A stretch of 64,000 bases of DNA from M3007 sp044347755 (lineage in GTDB: Bacteria; Bacteroidota; Bacteroidia; Chitinophagales; Saprospiraceae), in contig JBIKUE010000007.1 of assembly GCA_044347755.1 (NCBI GenBank), positions 1-64,000 of the forward strand, read 5' to 3'. The notes under the pieces are model-generated. The model was given only the letters and a program-made list of their open reading frames with translations, searched no databases and had not been told where the DNA came from. Shown piece by piece: positions 9,489 to 17,317 of the stretch (position 1 is the stretch's first letter; every line of letters starts with the position of its first letter). The translations under genes were made by a program, and so were the position numbers.

Positions 9489-12158
9489 ATGAAGCGTATC
9501 AGCTCATTCTTAGTCTGTCTGGCTTTTTTATCCACCGCAACCTCGGGATGGGCCCAAACACCTGACTCTACCAAGCAGAAGACAAAAAACGACTCACTGT
9601 GGTACCGCACCGTTGTGAGTGACCGATTGAATGAGGTAGATGAATCAGAGCGTGGGCCATCTATAAAAAGCCTTTTAAAAAAGGCCAATGAATCATACGG
9701 CAAGAAGAATTTTTTTGCTTCCATGAAATACTTTGGGTTTGTGTTAAAAGCAGAGCCCTTGAACGTTGAAGCATTATCTGGATATGGAGAAGCTGCTATG
9801 GAAATAATCTCTTTGGATAGTGCTGAATCGGCCTTCCGAAAACTGGTGAATCTTGGTTTAAGCCCTTCTCCGGATTATTTTCCTAAAATGCGGCTGGCAG
9901 AAGTGTTATTCAGAAAGGGTAAATATTCCGATGCCGGAAATTTATTTGAAACCATTGCAACTTTGCCACAAACGCCCCCGATACCTGATAATATAAAGAA
10001 ACAAGCCCGGGAGCGGTATGAACTATGTCTTTGGGCGCAAGGGGAGGGTGTTGACAACCCTTACATTGTTAAAAATGACACCTGTTTTCTGCTCGATACT
10101 GCTCATGTAAATACCCGGGAATTATATTCCGAATATGTGGCAGCCTATCTTAACAATCAGCTTTATTTTTCTGCCTACCGGTTTGACTTAAAAAACGACA
10201 AGGTTAAACCGCGAAGAAATACCATTAAAGTATTGCAGGCAGATGGAGCAGATGATGTGGTTGGGCCAAACCACCCTATGGTTGTGTCAGAGACCCTCTT
10301 TAACGACCAATTGCTGTTGCAACATACTGCTCACTTGTCCTTCAATGTCTTGGGTAATACTGCTTACTTCGCTGCAGGCAACTACGTAAAGGATTCCGCA
10401 GACATCAGGTTCGACTTGTTTCGCCGGAAAAAAGGAGCGGATGGAAACTGGGGGCCGGCAGAAAAACTTAAGGCGGTGAACAAGGTGGGATACTCTTCTA
10501 CTACACCAAGTATTGGCTCTTTGTTTGGGGAAATGCACGAAACACTCTTTTTTGTTTCCGACAGGCCTGGAGGTAAAGGAGGAAAGGATATCTGGTATAG
10601 TAAGGTATTTGGCGACAGCCTGGGAGCGCCTCAGCCCTTATCAGATTTGAACACTACAGGAAATGATGTGACGCCATTCTTTCATTCTGCCTCTAATACG
10701 TTGTTTTTTAGTTCAGACAGTCTTCCAACACTGGGCGGTTTTGATGTTTATAAAGTGAAGCCAGGTAAAAACGGAAAATGGGGAAAGCCAGAGCATATGG
10801 GTGCGCCTATCAATGGATCCGCTAATGATGCTTATTTTGTGATGAGCGCTGATAGTAAGCGCGGTTATTTCTCCAGTAACCGGATAGGTAGTACGAATTA
10901 TGCGGAAGATGGGTGCTGCTATGACATATTTGCGGCTGATTTTATCACACGCTATCGCGCAATTGCGCTGCATGGGATTACGGAAAAATCACTTCCCATG
11001 ACGCGTATTACAATGTATGAAAAGGATTCCAAAGGCAAATTCACCCCGGTAGCCAGTCCGCTAGACTCAACAAGTTCTTATGCCTTCCCGGTGAAGGTCA
11101 ACACTAAGTATATGTTGGTTGGCGAAAAATCTGGTTTTTTGCCCGATACTGTATTCCTGCAAACGCCTGAAGAACTCTGGACCAATGAAATAGTAGATAC
11201 GCTTATTCTTTTCCCGAAAATTACGTTAGTGGCATCTGTATTTGATGAAGACCTCGATGAGCCGCTGCCAGGCTCTGATCTGGTGTTTTTCGACTTGGGA
11301 AAAGTAGATAAAAAAGGAGCATTTATTCCCAGTGGACTGGAAGGAAAACTGAATGTATTGCCTGAAAATATTCACGTCAAAACATATCCTTTGCAATACG
11401 GACATGTATATCGCGTATTAGCCGGCAAAGAAGGATTCGTTTCCCATACATCTAAAATGGACTCCTCTCGAGTAATCTCAACACTTGAATACGTAGACGG
11501 AGGCACGATAACCGTAGACCTATACTTACACCGTCCTTCTATTCTGGAGCAATATCTTCCACTCACCCTTTATTTTGACAACGACTATCCTAAAAAGGAC
11601 TACCCACCAAACCAGGATACCATTGTTTTGGACTATCAGAAAACTTTTATTAATTACATTCGAAAGAAAGAAGAGTACAAGGAAAAGTTTTCGAGTGTGC
11701 TTTCCGGTGTAGAAAAACAACATACCCAAGACACTCTGGAATTTTTCTTTGAAAATGAAGTTCGTATGAATTGGGACTCATTTTTTGCATTTTCGGATAT
11801 TTTGGATGAGATGCTGCAACGAGGCGATACTATCATTCTTACCTTAAAAGGATATGCTTCACCATTGTCTAATCCGGACTACAACTTCCACCTCACCAAC
11901 AGAAGAATTGCATCCGTCTACAATCACTTTATGATTTTTGACGCGGGCGCATTCAGACCTTTCCGTGATATCGTCGGAAATGGGCAATTGAAATTTATTC
12001 GAGAGCCGAATGGGGATGCAGAATCAGTTAAACAGGGTGTAAACGGCAACCCTAAAGACCGGCGGTCATCAGTATATGATGTGCATGCTGCCCGATCAAG
12101 AAGAGTACAGATCATTGGTGCAAGGGTTTCGAAAAGTGGATTAAAAAGAAAAATGTAG
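9489..12158 (+). CDS. PorE-like TPR/PD40/CRD/OmpA protein
   Basis: Predicted periplasmic or outer-membrane-associated anchor of 889 residues. Order of parts: signal peptide (ending near WAQ, 21-23), TPR-like helices (about 55-190), PD40/WD40-type beta-propeller (about 290-480, with repeated FFSSD and YFSSNR blades), a carboxypeptidase-regulatory-like sandwich region (about 510-690), and a C-terminal OmpA-like domain (about 760-889). This matches the published architecture of PorE, which links T9SS to peptidoglycan. In the OmpA loop (788 on) the usual G-H-T-D is G-Y-A-S while the N-x-x-L-x-x-R-R part is kept, so the peptidoglycan-contacting Asp appears to be absent. I start at ATG 9489, where the signal peptide begins. 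It lies between a PorP/SprF gene (75 nt) and the adhesin gene (56 nt). Confidence 0.8.
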   Translation: MKRISSFLVCLAFLSTATSGWAQTPDSTKQKTKNDSLWYRTVVSDRLNEVDESERGPSIKSLLKKANESYGKKNFFASMKYFGFVLKAEPLNVEALSGYGEAAMEIISLDSAESAFRKLVNLGLSPSPDYFPKMRLAEVLFRKGKYSDAGNLFETIATLPQTPPIPDNIKKQARERYELCLWAQGEGVDNPYIVKNDTCFLLDTAHVNTRELYSEYVAAYLNNQLYFSAYRFDLKNDKVKPRRNTIKVLQADGADDVVGPNHPMVVSETLFNDQLLLQHTAHLSFNVLGNTAYFAAGNYVKDSADIRFDLFRRKKGADGNWGPAEKLKAVNKVGYSSTTPSIGSLFGEMHETLFFVSDRPGGKGGKDIWYSKVFGDSLGAPQPLSDLNTTGNDVTPFFHSASNTLFFSSDSLPTLGGFDVYKVKPGKNGKWGKPEHMGAPINGSANDAYFVMSADSKRGYFSSNRIGSTNYAEDGCCYDIFAADFITRYRAIALHGITEKSLPMTRITMYEKDSKGKFTPVASPLDSTSSYAFPVKVNTKYMLVGEKSGFLPDTVFLQTPEELWTNEIVDTLILFPKITLVASVFDEDLDEPLPGSDLVFFDLGKVDKKGAFIPSGLEGKLNVLPENIHVKTYPLQYGHVYRVLAGKEGFVSHTSKMDSSRVISTLEYVDGGTITVDLYLHRPSILEQYLPLTLYFDNDYPKKDYPPNQDTIVLDYQKTFINYIRKKEEYKEKFSSVLSGVEKQHTQDTLEFFFENEVRMNWDSFFAFSDILDEMLQRGDTIILTLKGYASPLSNPDYNFHLTNRRIASVYNHFMIFDAGAFRPFRDIVGNGQLKFIREPNGDAESVKQGVNGNPKDRRSSVYDVHAARSRRVQIIGARVSKSGLKRKM

Positions 12159-12214
12159 CCATTTGACTGATTTGCCGTTTAAACTACCTAGAACCATTTA
12201 AATTGGATCACAAA

Positions 12215-15200
12215 ATGAAAAAAAGCCTGATTTCGACCATTGTATTTGGATGTTGGGCCCAATTCCTGATTGCCCAAGTTCAGATAAGTTTTAATACCGT
12301 TGCTCCAAGTTGTAATGGCTATCAGAACGGCTCTGTTTCGGCGCTTGTCACCGGCGGATCAGGCGGCTATACCTATTTATGGAGTACAGGCGAAACCTCT
12401 AATGTTCTTACGGACGTGGGAGCAGGAAGCTATACTTTGACCGTTACAGATGGCGCCCAACAATCTGCTACCGGTACCGCATTAGTTGACCAGCCAAGTG
12501 CAGTATTGCCGGCTATCTCCTCGGCAGATATTAATTGTGATGGCACAAGTGGAACCTTAACCGCAGCCGTGTTCGGAGGTGTTGCGCCCTTCCAGTACAC
12601 ATGGGGTGGCCCTAATCAGTCTTCCAGTGAAACTGTTGCTGTAATTGCACCTGGGTTGTATACCTTAACGGTAACTGACGCCAATCAATGTACCGGTATC
12701 GGATCTTTTCAAGTAGCGTCTACTTTGCAATTGACGGTTACAGCTATAGACATAGCTTGTGCAGAAGAACCTAATATTGGCTCTTTGAATACGCAGATAA
12801 ATGGCGGGCTGGCTCCATTTATTTACCATTGGAGTAATGGTGCCACCACTCAATCTTTAAGTGGTGTTGGGGCAGGTCAATATTTTTGCACCGTCACTGC
12901 TGCTAACGGCTGTGTAGACGTAGATCAGGATGTTGTGGATATACCTAACGTATTTTCAGTTGCCATCTCCTGGCTTACTCCGGCATGTGGAGGCAGCCCA
13001 AATGGCTCTGCTACAATTGCTGCTACAGGCGGGGTAACGCCTTATACTTTTTCCTGGAATCCGGGAGGATATTCCGGTCCGGCTCAAACCGGGCTTGCCG
13101 CTGGCCAATACATGGTATTGGTTTCAGACGCAAATCAATGCCAGCAGGAAATCAATGTTACCATTCCAGCCATTAACTTTTTAGATGTTCAACTCGTTGT
13201 AAGAAGTGCAACCTGTGTTGGTATAAATGATGCTCAGGCAACTGCTGTGGTTAGCCCTGCAGGCTCCGGATATATCTACCAGTGGAATATTCTCCCTCCT
13301 GATTCAAATGTAACGCAGGTAAATCAGTTGGCAGCCGGAACACAGGTGTCCGTTACTGTCACAGATCCAACCTCTGGCTGTACCGGAACTGCCACTGGAA
13401 TTGTTGGGGCACATAGCAATTTAAATGTATTGGTTACCGATGTGGATATCACCTGTGCAGGTGGATATGGAAGTGCATTGGCACAGGCATCCAATGGAAC
13501 AGAACCATACCAATACACCTGGTTAAATGGCGCAGGCAATGTTATAGGAAGCGAAGCGGCTATTGACAGTCTATCGGCTGGCGCTTATCAGGTTAATGTT
13601 GTTGATTCGCTTGGCTGTACAGGCGCCGCAGTAGCTGACATTGGCATACTTTCGGATCCTCACGCTTTAATTGATGGAGATTCTGTTTTGGTATGTGGAG
13701 ATAGCTTAAGCCTCGTTCAATTTACCAACCTTTCTTTTGATCAGTTCAATCAAATCGTATCATTGGAATGGACGGTTTCAGGTTCCAGCATTGATACAGT
13801 GATTGCCAATCAAAATCAAATCGTTTTCCTCTTGCCTGTTGATGAAAACATACTGGTGCAACTAATTGCTGTATCCAGTATAGGTTGTTCTGATACAGCC
13901 ACACTCCTTTATAATGTTCCAGGTTATCCGAATATTGAGTTGAGCCTGGATTCCACTACCATTAACTGCGTGCAGGCCCCTGTTGAGATTAATGTAATTG
14001 GAGGTGATTCCACTTATGCATATGTTTGGACACCTGCAGTCACCTTCAATCCAAATCCACTGCATGTATTGGTAAGTCCCACCGTTACAACCACCTTTGT
14101 GCTGGTTACTACAGATGGCAATGCCTGTACTACCATAGATAGCATTACCGTGGCGCCATTGGACAGCTTATTCCAATTGTTTGTTGGCGATACGTTGATC
14201 AGAACATGTGAAGACTCCGTTCAGTTATTTGCCAGTACGACCATTCCGGCAGAAATTGTATGGACACAAGGAAATACCGTTCTGACAGGTAATCCTATTT
14301 GGGTCCCTGCCACACCCGTACTTACCTACTATACGGCGACAGCGGCTACAGCGGACACATGTATTTTAATGGAAACCGTAGGGGTATTAGGTCAAGGCAT
14401 TGAAATTACCGTAGACTCGCTGATGCCTTTAACTATTTGTGAGGGCGATACGCTTCCTCTGATGGTTCAGGTAAGCCCACCTGATGCCGTGGTAACCTAT
14501 CAATGGAGTGTTACAGCGCCTGCGGTGCTTATTTCTCCTGATTCTGCCACCCCTTTGTTAACTGGTCCGGCAGGAGTGTATACTGTTACTGTTGTTGTAA
14601 AACAGGAATTTTGTTCTGATACGACCTCATTTGAGGTTACGATATTACCATCTGACTCCCTTGATGGGCATATTACAGCTGACCTATGTAAAGGTCTGCA
14701 GGTCAGCTTCAATAATTCAAGCGAAATGACCGGAATATGGGATTTTGGTGATGGAACACCCAAAAGCAGCGAAACAAATCCGGTTCACGTGTATTCATCA
14801 CCAGGGATGTACATGGTGGTGTTTACACCAGATGCTCAATTTGTTTGTGTCGAGCCCTGGGACTCCATGATTATGGCAATGGCAGATACATTAAGAGCGG
14901 ATATTTCCTATACTTATGTGAATTGTTCGGAAGAGGCTGACATTCAGTTTGCTGGCCTGGCCAACCATCCTGCCATTGTATCATGGAATTGGGCTTTTCA
15001 GAATGGCGCACCCGCAAGTTCCAATATTCAAAATCCGAGTATTACATATCTGACAGAAGGACTGTATTTGGCCACATTAACCGTAGTTGACACCAATCAT
15101 TGTATTGCCATAGCAATAGATACCGTTCAAGTTGATATCATTGCCGATTTGATCCAGGATAACGCCATTATTTGCCTGTTTGATTCGTTGGAGCTAAATC

Positions 15201-16375
15201 CTATCGGTATTGATACTGCTGCTGTGTACGTATGGACCGCTACCCCACCCGATCCAACCCTGGATGCCGACGCGCCCAACCCTACAGTGGCACCGCTCGC
15301 GCCAACCTTATACAGTCTTGAAATAAGCAAAGGGCTTTGTTTCGTTGAGTTTGTTATGGATGTACAAATATTCAGTTCAGACACAGTAACACTACCGTCT
15401 GATACAGTTGTTTGTTCCATGGACTCTTTGGTCATAACCGCGCAGACAAATGGCCCTGTCAGTCTTGAATGGTCAAATTCCCCGCAGTTTACCAATATTT
15501 TTGCCACAACCAAGTCCATCACTGTAGCTCCAGGTGGGATTTACTATGTACGCACAGCGAATGTGGAATGTCCTTCTATGGATTCTATGCGGATTGACAT
15601 CCAAACGCCAGAGATCCAAGCGTTGCCATCAGATGATAAGATCTGTGTAGGAGAGGAAACAACTCTCTTACTCACGAATTTGATCTCTGATCATACCCTT
15701 TCTTATGTCTGGACGCCAAGTTTGCCGAATGTTGCCAATCCAATCGTTGCACCAATTGAAACAACTACTTATACCGTTGTTGTTACCAATCAGTATGGTT
15801 GTACGATGTCCTTAAGCTATACGGTTCAAGTGACCTCGGTTGGCGTAGATGCTACAGCAAATCCTAATACGGTTTCCGTGGATAATCCAATATCCATATT
15901 AACAGCTACCCCCGGCGGCAACGGTGTAATCACTCAATATCAATGGACTCCGGCAGGAACGCTGAGCAATCCGGGGGCGCCACAAACTGAGGCCTCCCCA
16001 ACTGTAACCACTACCTATACGGTAACGGTTACCACTGAAGATGGCTGTATCGCAACGGATACTGTAACCGTAATTTACCGGTTTAATGAATGTATAGATC
16101 CGTTTGTATTCATTCCCACGGTATTCACCCCAAATGGGGACGAAAAAAACGACTATTTCAAAGTCCACGCAGATGGCATGACTGAGTTAAACCTGATTGT
16201 CTGGAATCGCTGGGGAGAAATTGTTTTTGAAACCAACGATCCTGAAACGCAGGGTTGGGATGGCGAATACAAAGGGAAAGAAGCAGTTAGTGATTCGTTT
16301 GCCTGGTATGCCCGGCTAAGATGCGGAAATGGAGAGTACTTTGAAGGGAAAGGGAATGTTACCATTTTGAAATAA
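12215..16375 (+). CDS. Giant SprB-repeat adhesin with CHU_C type B T9SS sorting domain
   Basis: Predicted cell-surface adhesin of 1386 residues. A signal peptide ends at IAQ near 20. Residues 25-480 hold about six SprB-type repeats with the recurring pattern C-x-G-x-x-N-G-S, then GG-x-x-P-Y-x-Y-x-W-S, then AG-x-Y-x-V-x-V-T-D. The middle contains Ig-like modules and a PKD-type segment (FGDG at about 843-846). The end (about 1291-1386) is a gliding-motility-associated C-terminal domain with VFTPNGDEKNDYF, a WNRWGEIVFE strand and a final ILK. SprB in Flavobacterium is the mobile gliding adhesin; whether this protein drives gliding or only attachment is not shown. It ends the PorP/PorE cluster and is followed by a strong terminator, so the three genes probably form one transcript. 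Confidence 0.88.
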   Translation: MKKSLISTIVFGCWAQFLIAQVQISFNTVAPSCNGYQNGSVSALVTGGSGGYTYLWSTGETSNVLTDVGAGSYTLTVTDGAQQSATGTALVDQPSAVLPAISSADINCDGTSGTLTAAVFGGVAPFQYTWGGPNQSSSETVAVIAPGLYTLTVTDANQCTGIGSFQVASTLQLTVTAIDIACAEEPNIGSLNTQINGGLAPFIYHWSNGATTQSLSGVGAGQYFCTVTAANGCVDVDQDVVDIPNVFSVAISWLTPACGGSPNGSATIAATGGVTPYTFSWNPGGYSGPAQTGLAAGQYMVLVSDANQCQQEINVTIPAINFLDVQLVVRSATCVGINDAQATAVVSPAGSGYIYQWNILPPDSNVTQVNQLAAGTQVSVTVTDPTSGCTGTATGIVGAHSNLNVLVTDVDITCAGGYGSALAQASNGTEPYQYTWLNGAGNVIGSEAAIDSLSAGAYQVNVVDSLGCTGAAVADIGILSDPHALIDGDSVLVCGDSLSLVQFTNLSFDQFNQIVSLEWTVSGSSIDTVIANQNQIVFLLPVDENILVQLIAVSSIGCSDTATLLYNVPGYPNIELSLDSTTINCVQAPVEINVIGGDSTYAYVWTPAVTFNPNPLHVLVSPTVTTTFVLVTTDGNACTTIDSITVAPLDSLFQLFVGDTLIRTCEDSVQLFASTTIPAEIVWTQGNTVLTGNPIWVPATPVLTYYTATAATADTCILMETVGVLGQGIEITVDSLMPLTICEGDTLPLMVQVSPPDAVVTYQWSVTAPAVLISPDSATPLLTGPAGVYTVTVVVKQEFCSDTTSFEVTILPSDSLDGHITADLCKGLQVSFNNSSEMTGIWDFGDGTPKSSETNPVHVYSSPGMYMVVFTPDAQFVCVEPWDSMIMAMADTLRADISYTYVNCSEEADIQFAGLANHPAIVSWNWAFQNGAPASSNIQNPSITYLTEGLYLATLTVVDTNHCIAIAIDTVQVDIIADLIQDNAIICLFDSLELNPIGIDTAAVYVWTATPPDPTLDADAPNPTVAPLAPTLYSLEISKGLCFVEFVMDVQIFSSDTVTLPSDTVVCSMDSLVITAQTNGPVSLEWSNSPQFTNIFATTKSITVAPGGIYYVRTANVECPSMDSMRIDIQTPEIQALPSDDKICVGEETTLLLTNLISDHTLSYVWTPSLPNVANPIVAPIETTTYTVVVTNQYGCTMSLSYTVQVTSVGVDATANPNTVSVDNPISILTATPGGNGVITQYQWTPAGTLSNPGAPQTEASPTVTTTYTVTVTTEDGCIATDTVTVIYRFNECIDPFVFIPTVFTPNGDEKNDYFKVHADGMTELNLIVWNRWGEIVFETNDPETQGWDGEYKGKEAVSDSFAWYARLRCGNGEYFEGKGNVTILK

Positions 16376-16397
16376 GCATCAAAATTCATCGTATTTT

Positions 16398-16433
16398 TAC
16401 AGGGCTGCCGGCAAAATATCCGGCAGCCCTGTA
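16398..16433 (+). terminator. Strong intrinsic terminator after the adhesin gene
   Basis: A perfect 14-bp stem (16398-16411 with 16420-16433), GC-rich, with an 8-nt loop and a run of Ts directly after. It begins about 22 nt past the adhesin stop codon and ends 11 nt before the next start codon, so it closes the PorP-PorE-adhesin unit. Confidence 0.85.
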
Positions 16434-16444
16434 TTTTTTATTGT

Positions 16445-17317
16445 ATGAAACCATCCGAATTAATCCTGAATCAGGACGGCAGCATTTATCATTTACACCT
16501 ATTGCCGGAACAGGTAGCCCCAATCATCCTAACCGTTGGAGACCCGGATCGGGTAGTACAAGTTAGCCGTTGCTTTGATCAGGTGGAACACAAAGTTCAA
16601 AAAAGAGAGTTTATTACCCATACCGGTCGGGTTGGAAACCAAAGAGTTTCTGTAATCAGCACTGGTATCGGTCCGGACAACATTGATATCGTACTGAATG
16701 AATTGGATGCATTGTTTAACATCCATCTGGATACCAGAAGCGTGAAATCTGCCCTTCAGCAGCTTACCATTATCAGAATAGGCACCGCCGGTGGATTACA
16801 GGCGGAAATACCCGTTGATTCCTTTATTGCTTCTTCAGGGGCATTAGGGATGGATGGCTTGCTCCAATATTATCAATACGAACATACGGCTGGGACGCCC
16901 ATTATTGATGCGCTCAAGGCACATTGCCTGCCTGAATGGACATTCCCGTTAGAACCCTATTTTGCCGAAGCGGATCCAGGTCTGATTCCATTATTTCATG
17001 ATGGATTTTATTCCGGTTTGACTGCTACGAATCCAGGATTTTATGGCCCACAGGGGAGACAATTACGTGCGCAGGTCAAGGTACCCAGCTACCTCGATCT
17101 ACTCCAAACGTTTGATTTTCAAGGTCAAAAAATTCTAAATCTTGAAATGGAGACTTCAGCCATTTATGGACTTTCTAACCTGTTGGGGCATCGCGCTATT
17201 TCCCTTAGTGTGATCTTAGCCAATAGAGCCTTAGGGCAGTTTAGCATCAATCCGGAAAAGAGTGTCCAAAAACTCATCGAACATACCCTGGCACAATTGG
17301 ATAGTTTGACTGCTTAA
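16445..17317 (+). CDS. Nucleoside phosphorylase (uridine phosphorylase-like)
   Basis: Phosphorolytic enzyme of the PNP/UDP family in nucleoside salvage, cleaving a nucleoside with phosphate to base and ribose 1-phosphate. The 290-residue protein carries the phosphate-site VGDPDRV at 31-37, a GTAGGL at 113-118 and the late LEMETSAIYGL ribose-binding motif near 238. The overall form is closest to uridine phosphorylase-like proteins of Bacteroidota, but purine specificity cannot be excluded. It begins just after a terminator, so it needs its own promoter, which I do not see clearly. Its stop codon overlaps the stop codon of the convergent M16 gene by four bases. Confidence 0.82.
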   Translation: MKPSELILNQDGSIYHLHLLPEQVAPIILTVGDPDRVVQVSRCFDQVEHKVQKREFITHTGRVGNQRVSVISTGIGPDNIDIVLNELDALFNIHLDTRSVKSALQQLTIIRIGTAGGLQAEIPVDSFIASSGALGMDGLLQYYQYEHTAGTPIIDALKAHCLPEWTFPLEPYFAEADPGLIPLFHDGFYSGLTATNPGFYGPQGRQLRAQVKVPSYLDLLQTFDFQGQKILNLEMETSAIYGLSNLLGHRAISLSVILANRALGQFSINPEKSVQKLIEHTLAQLDSLTA

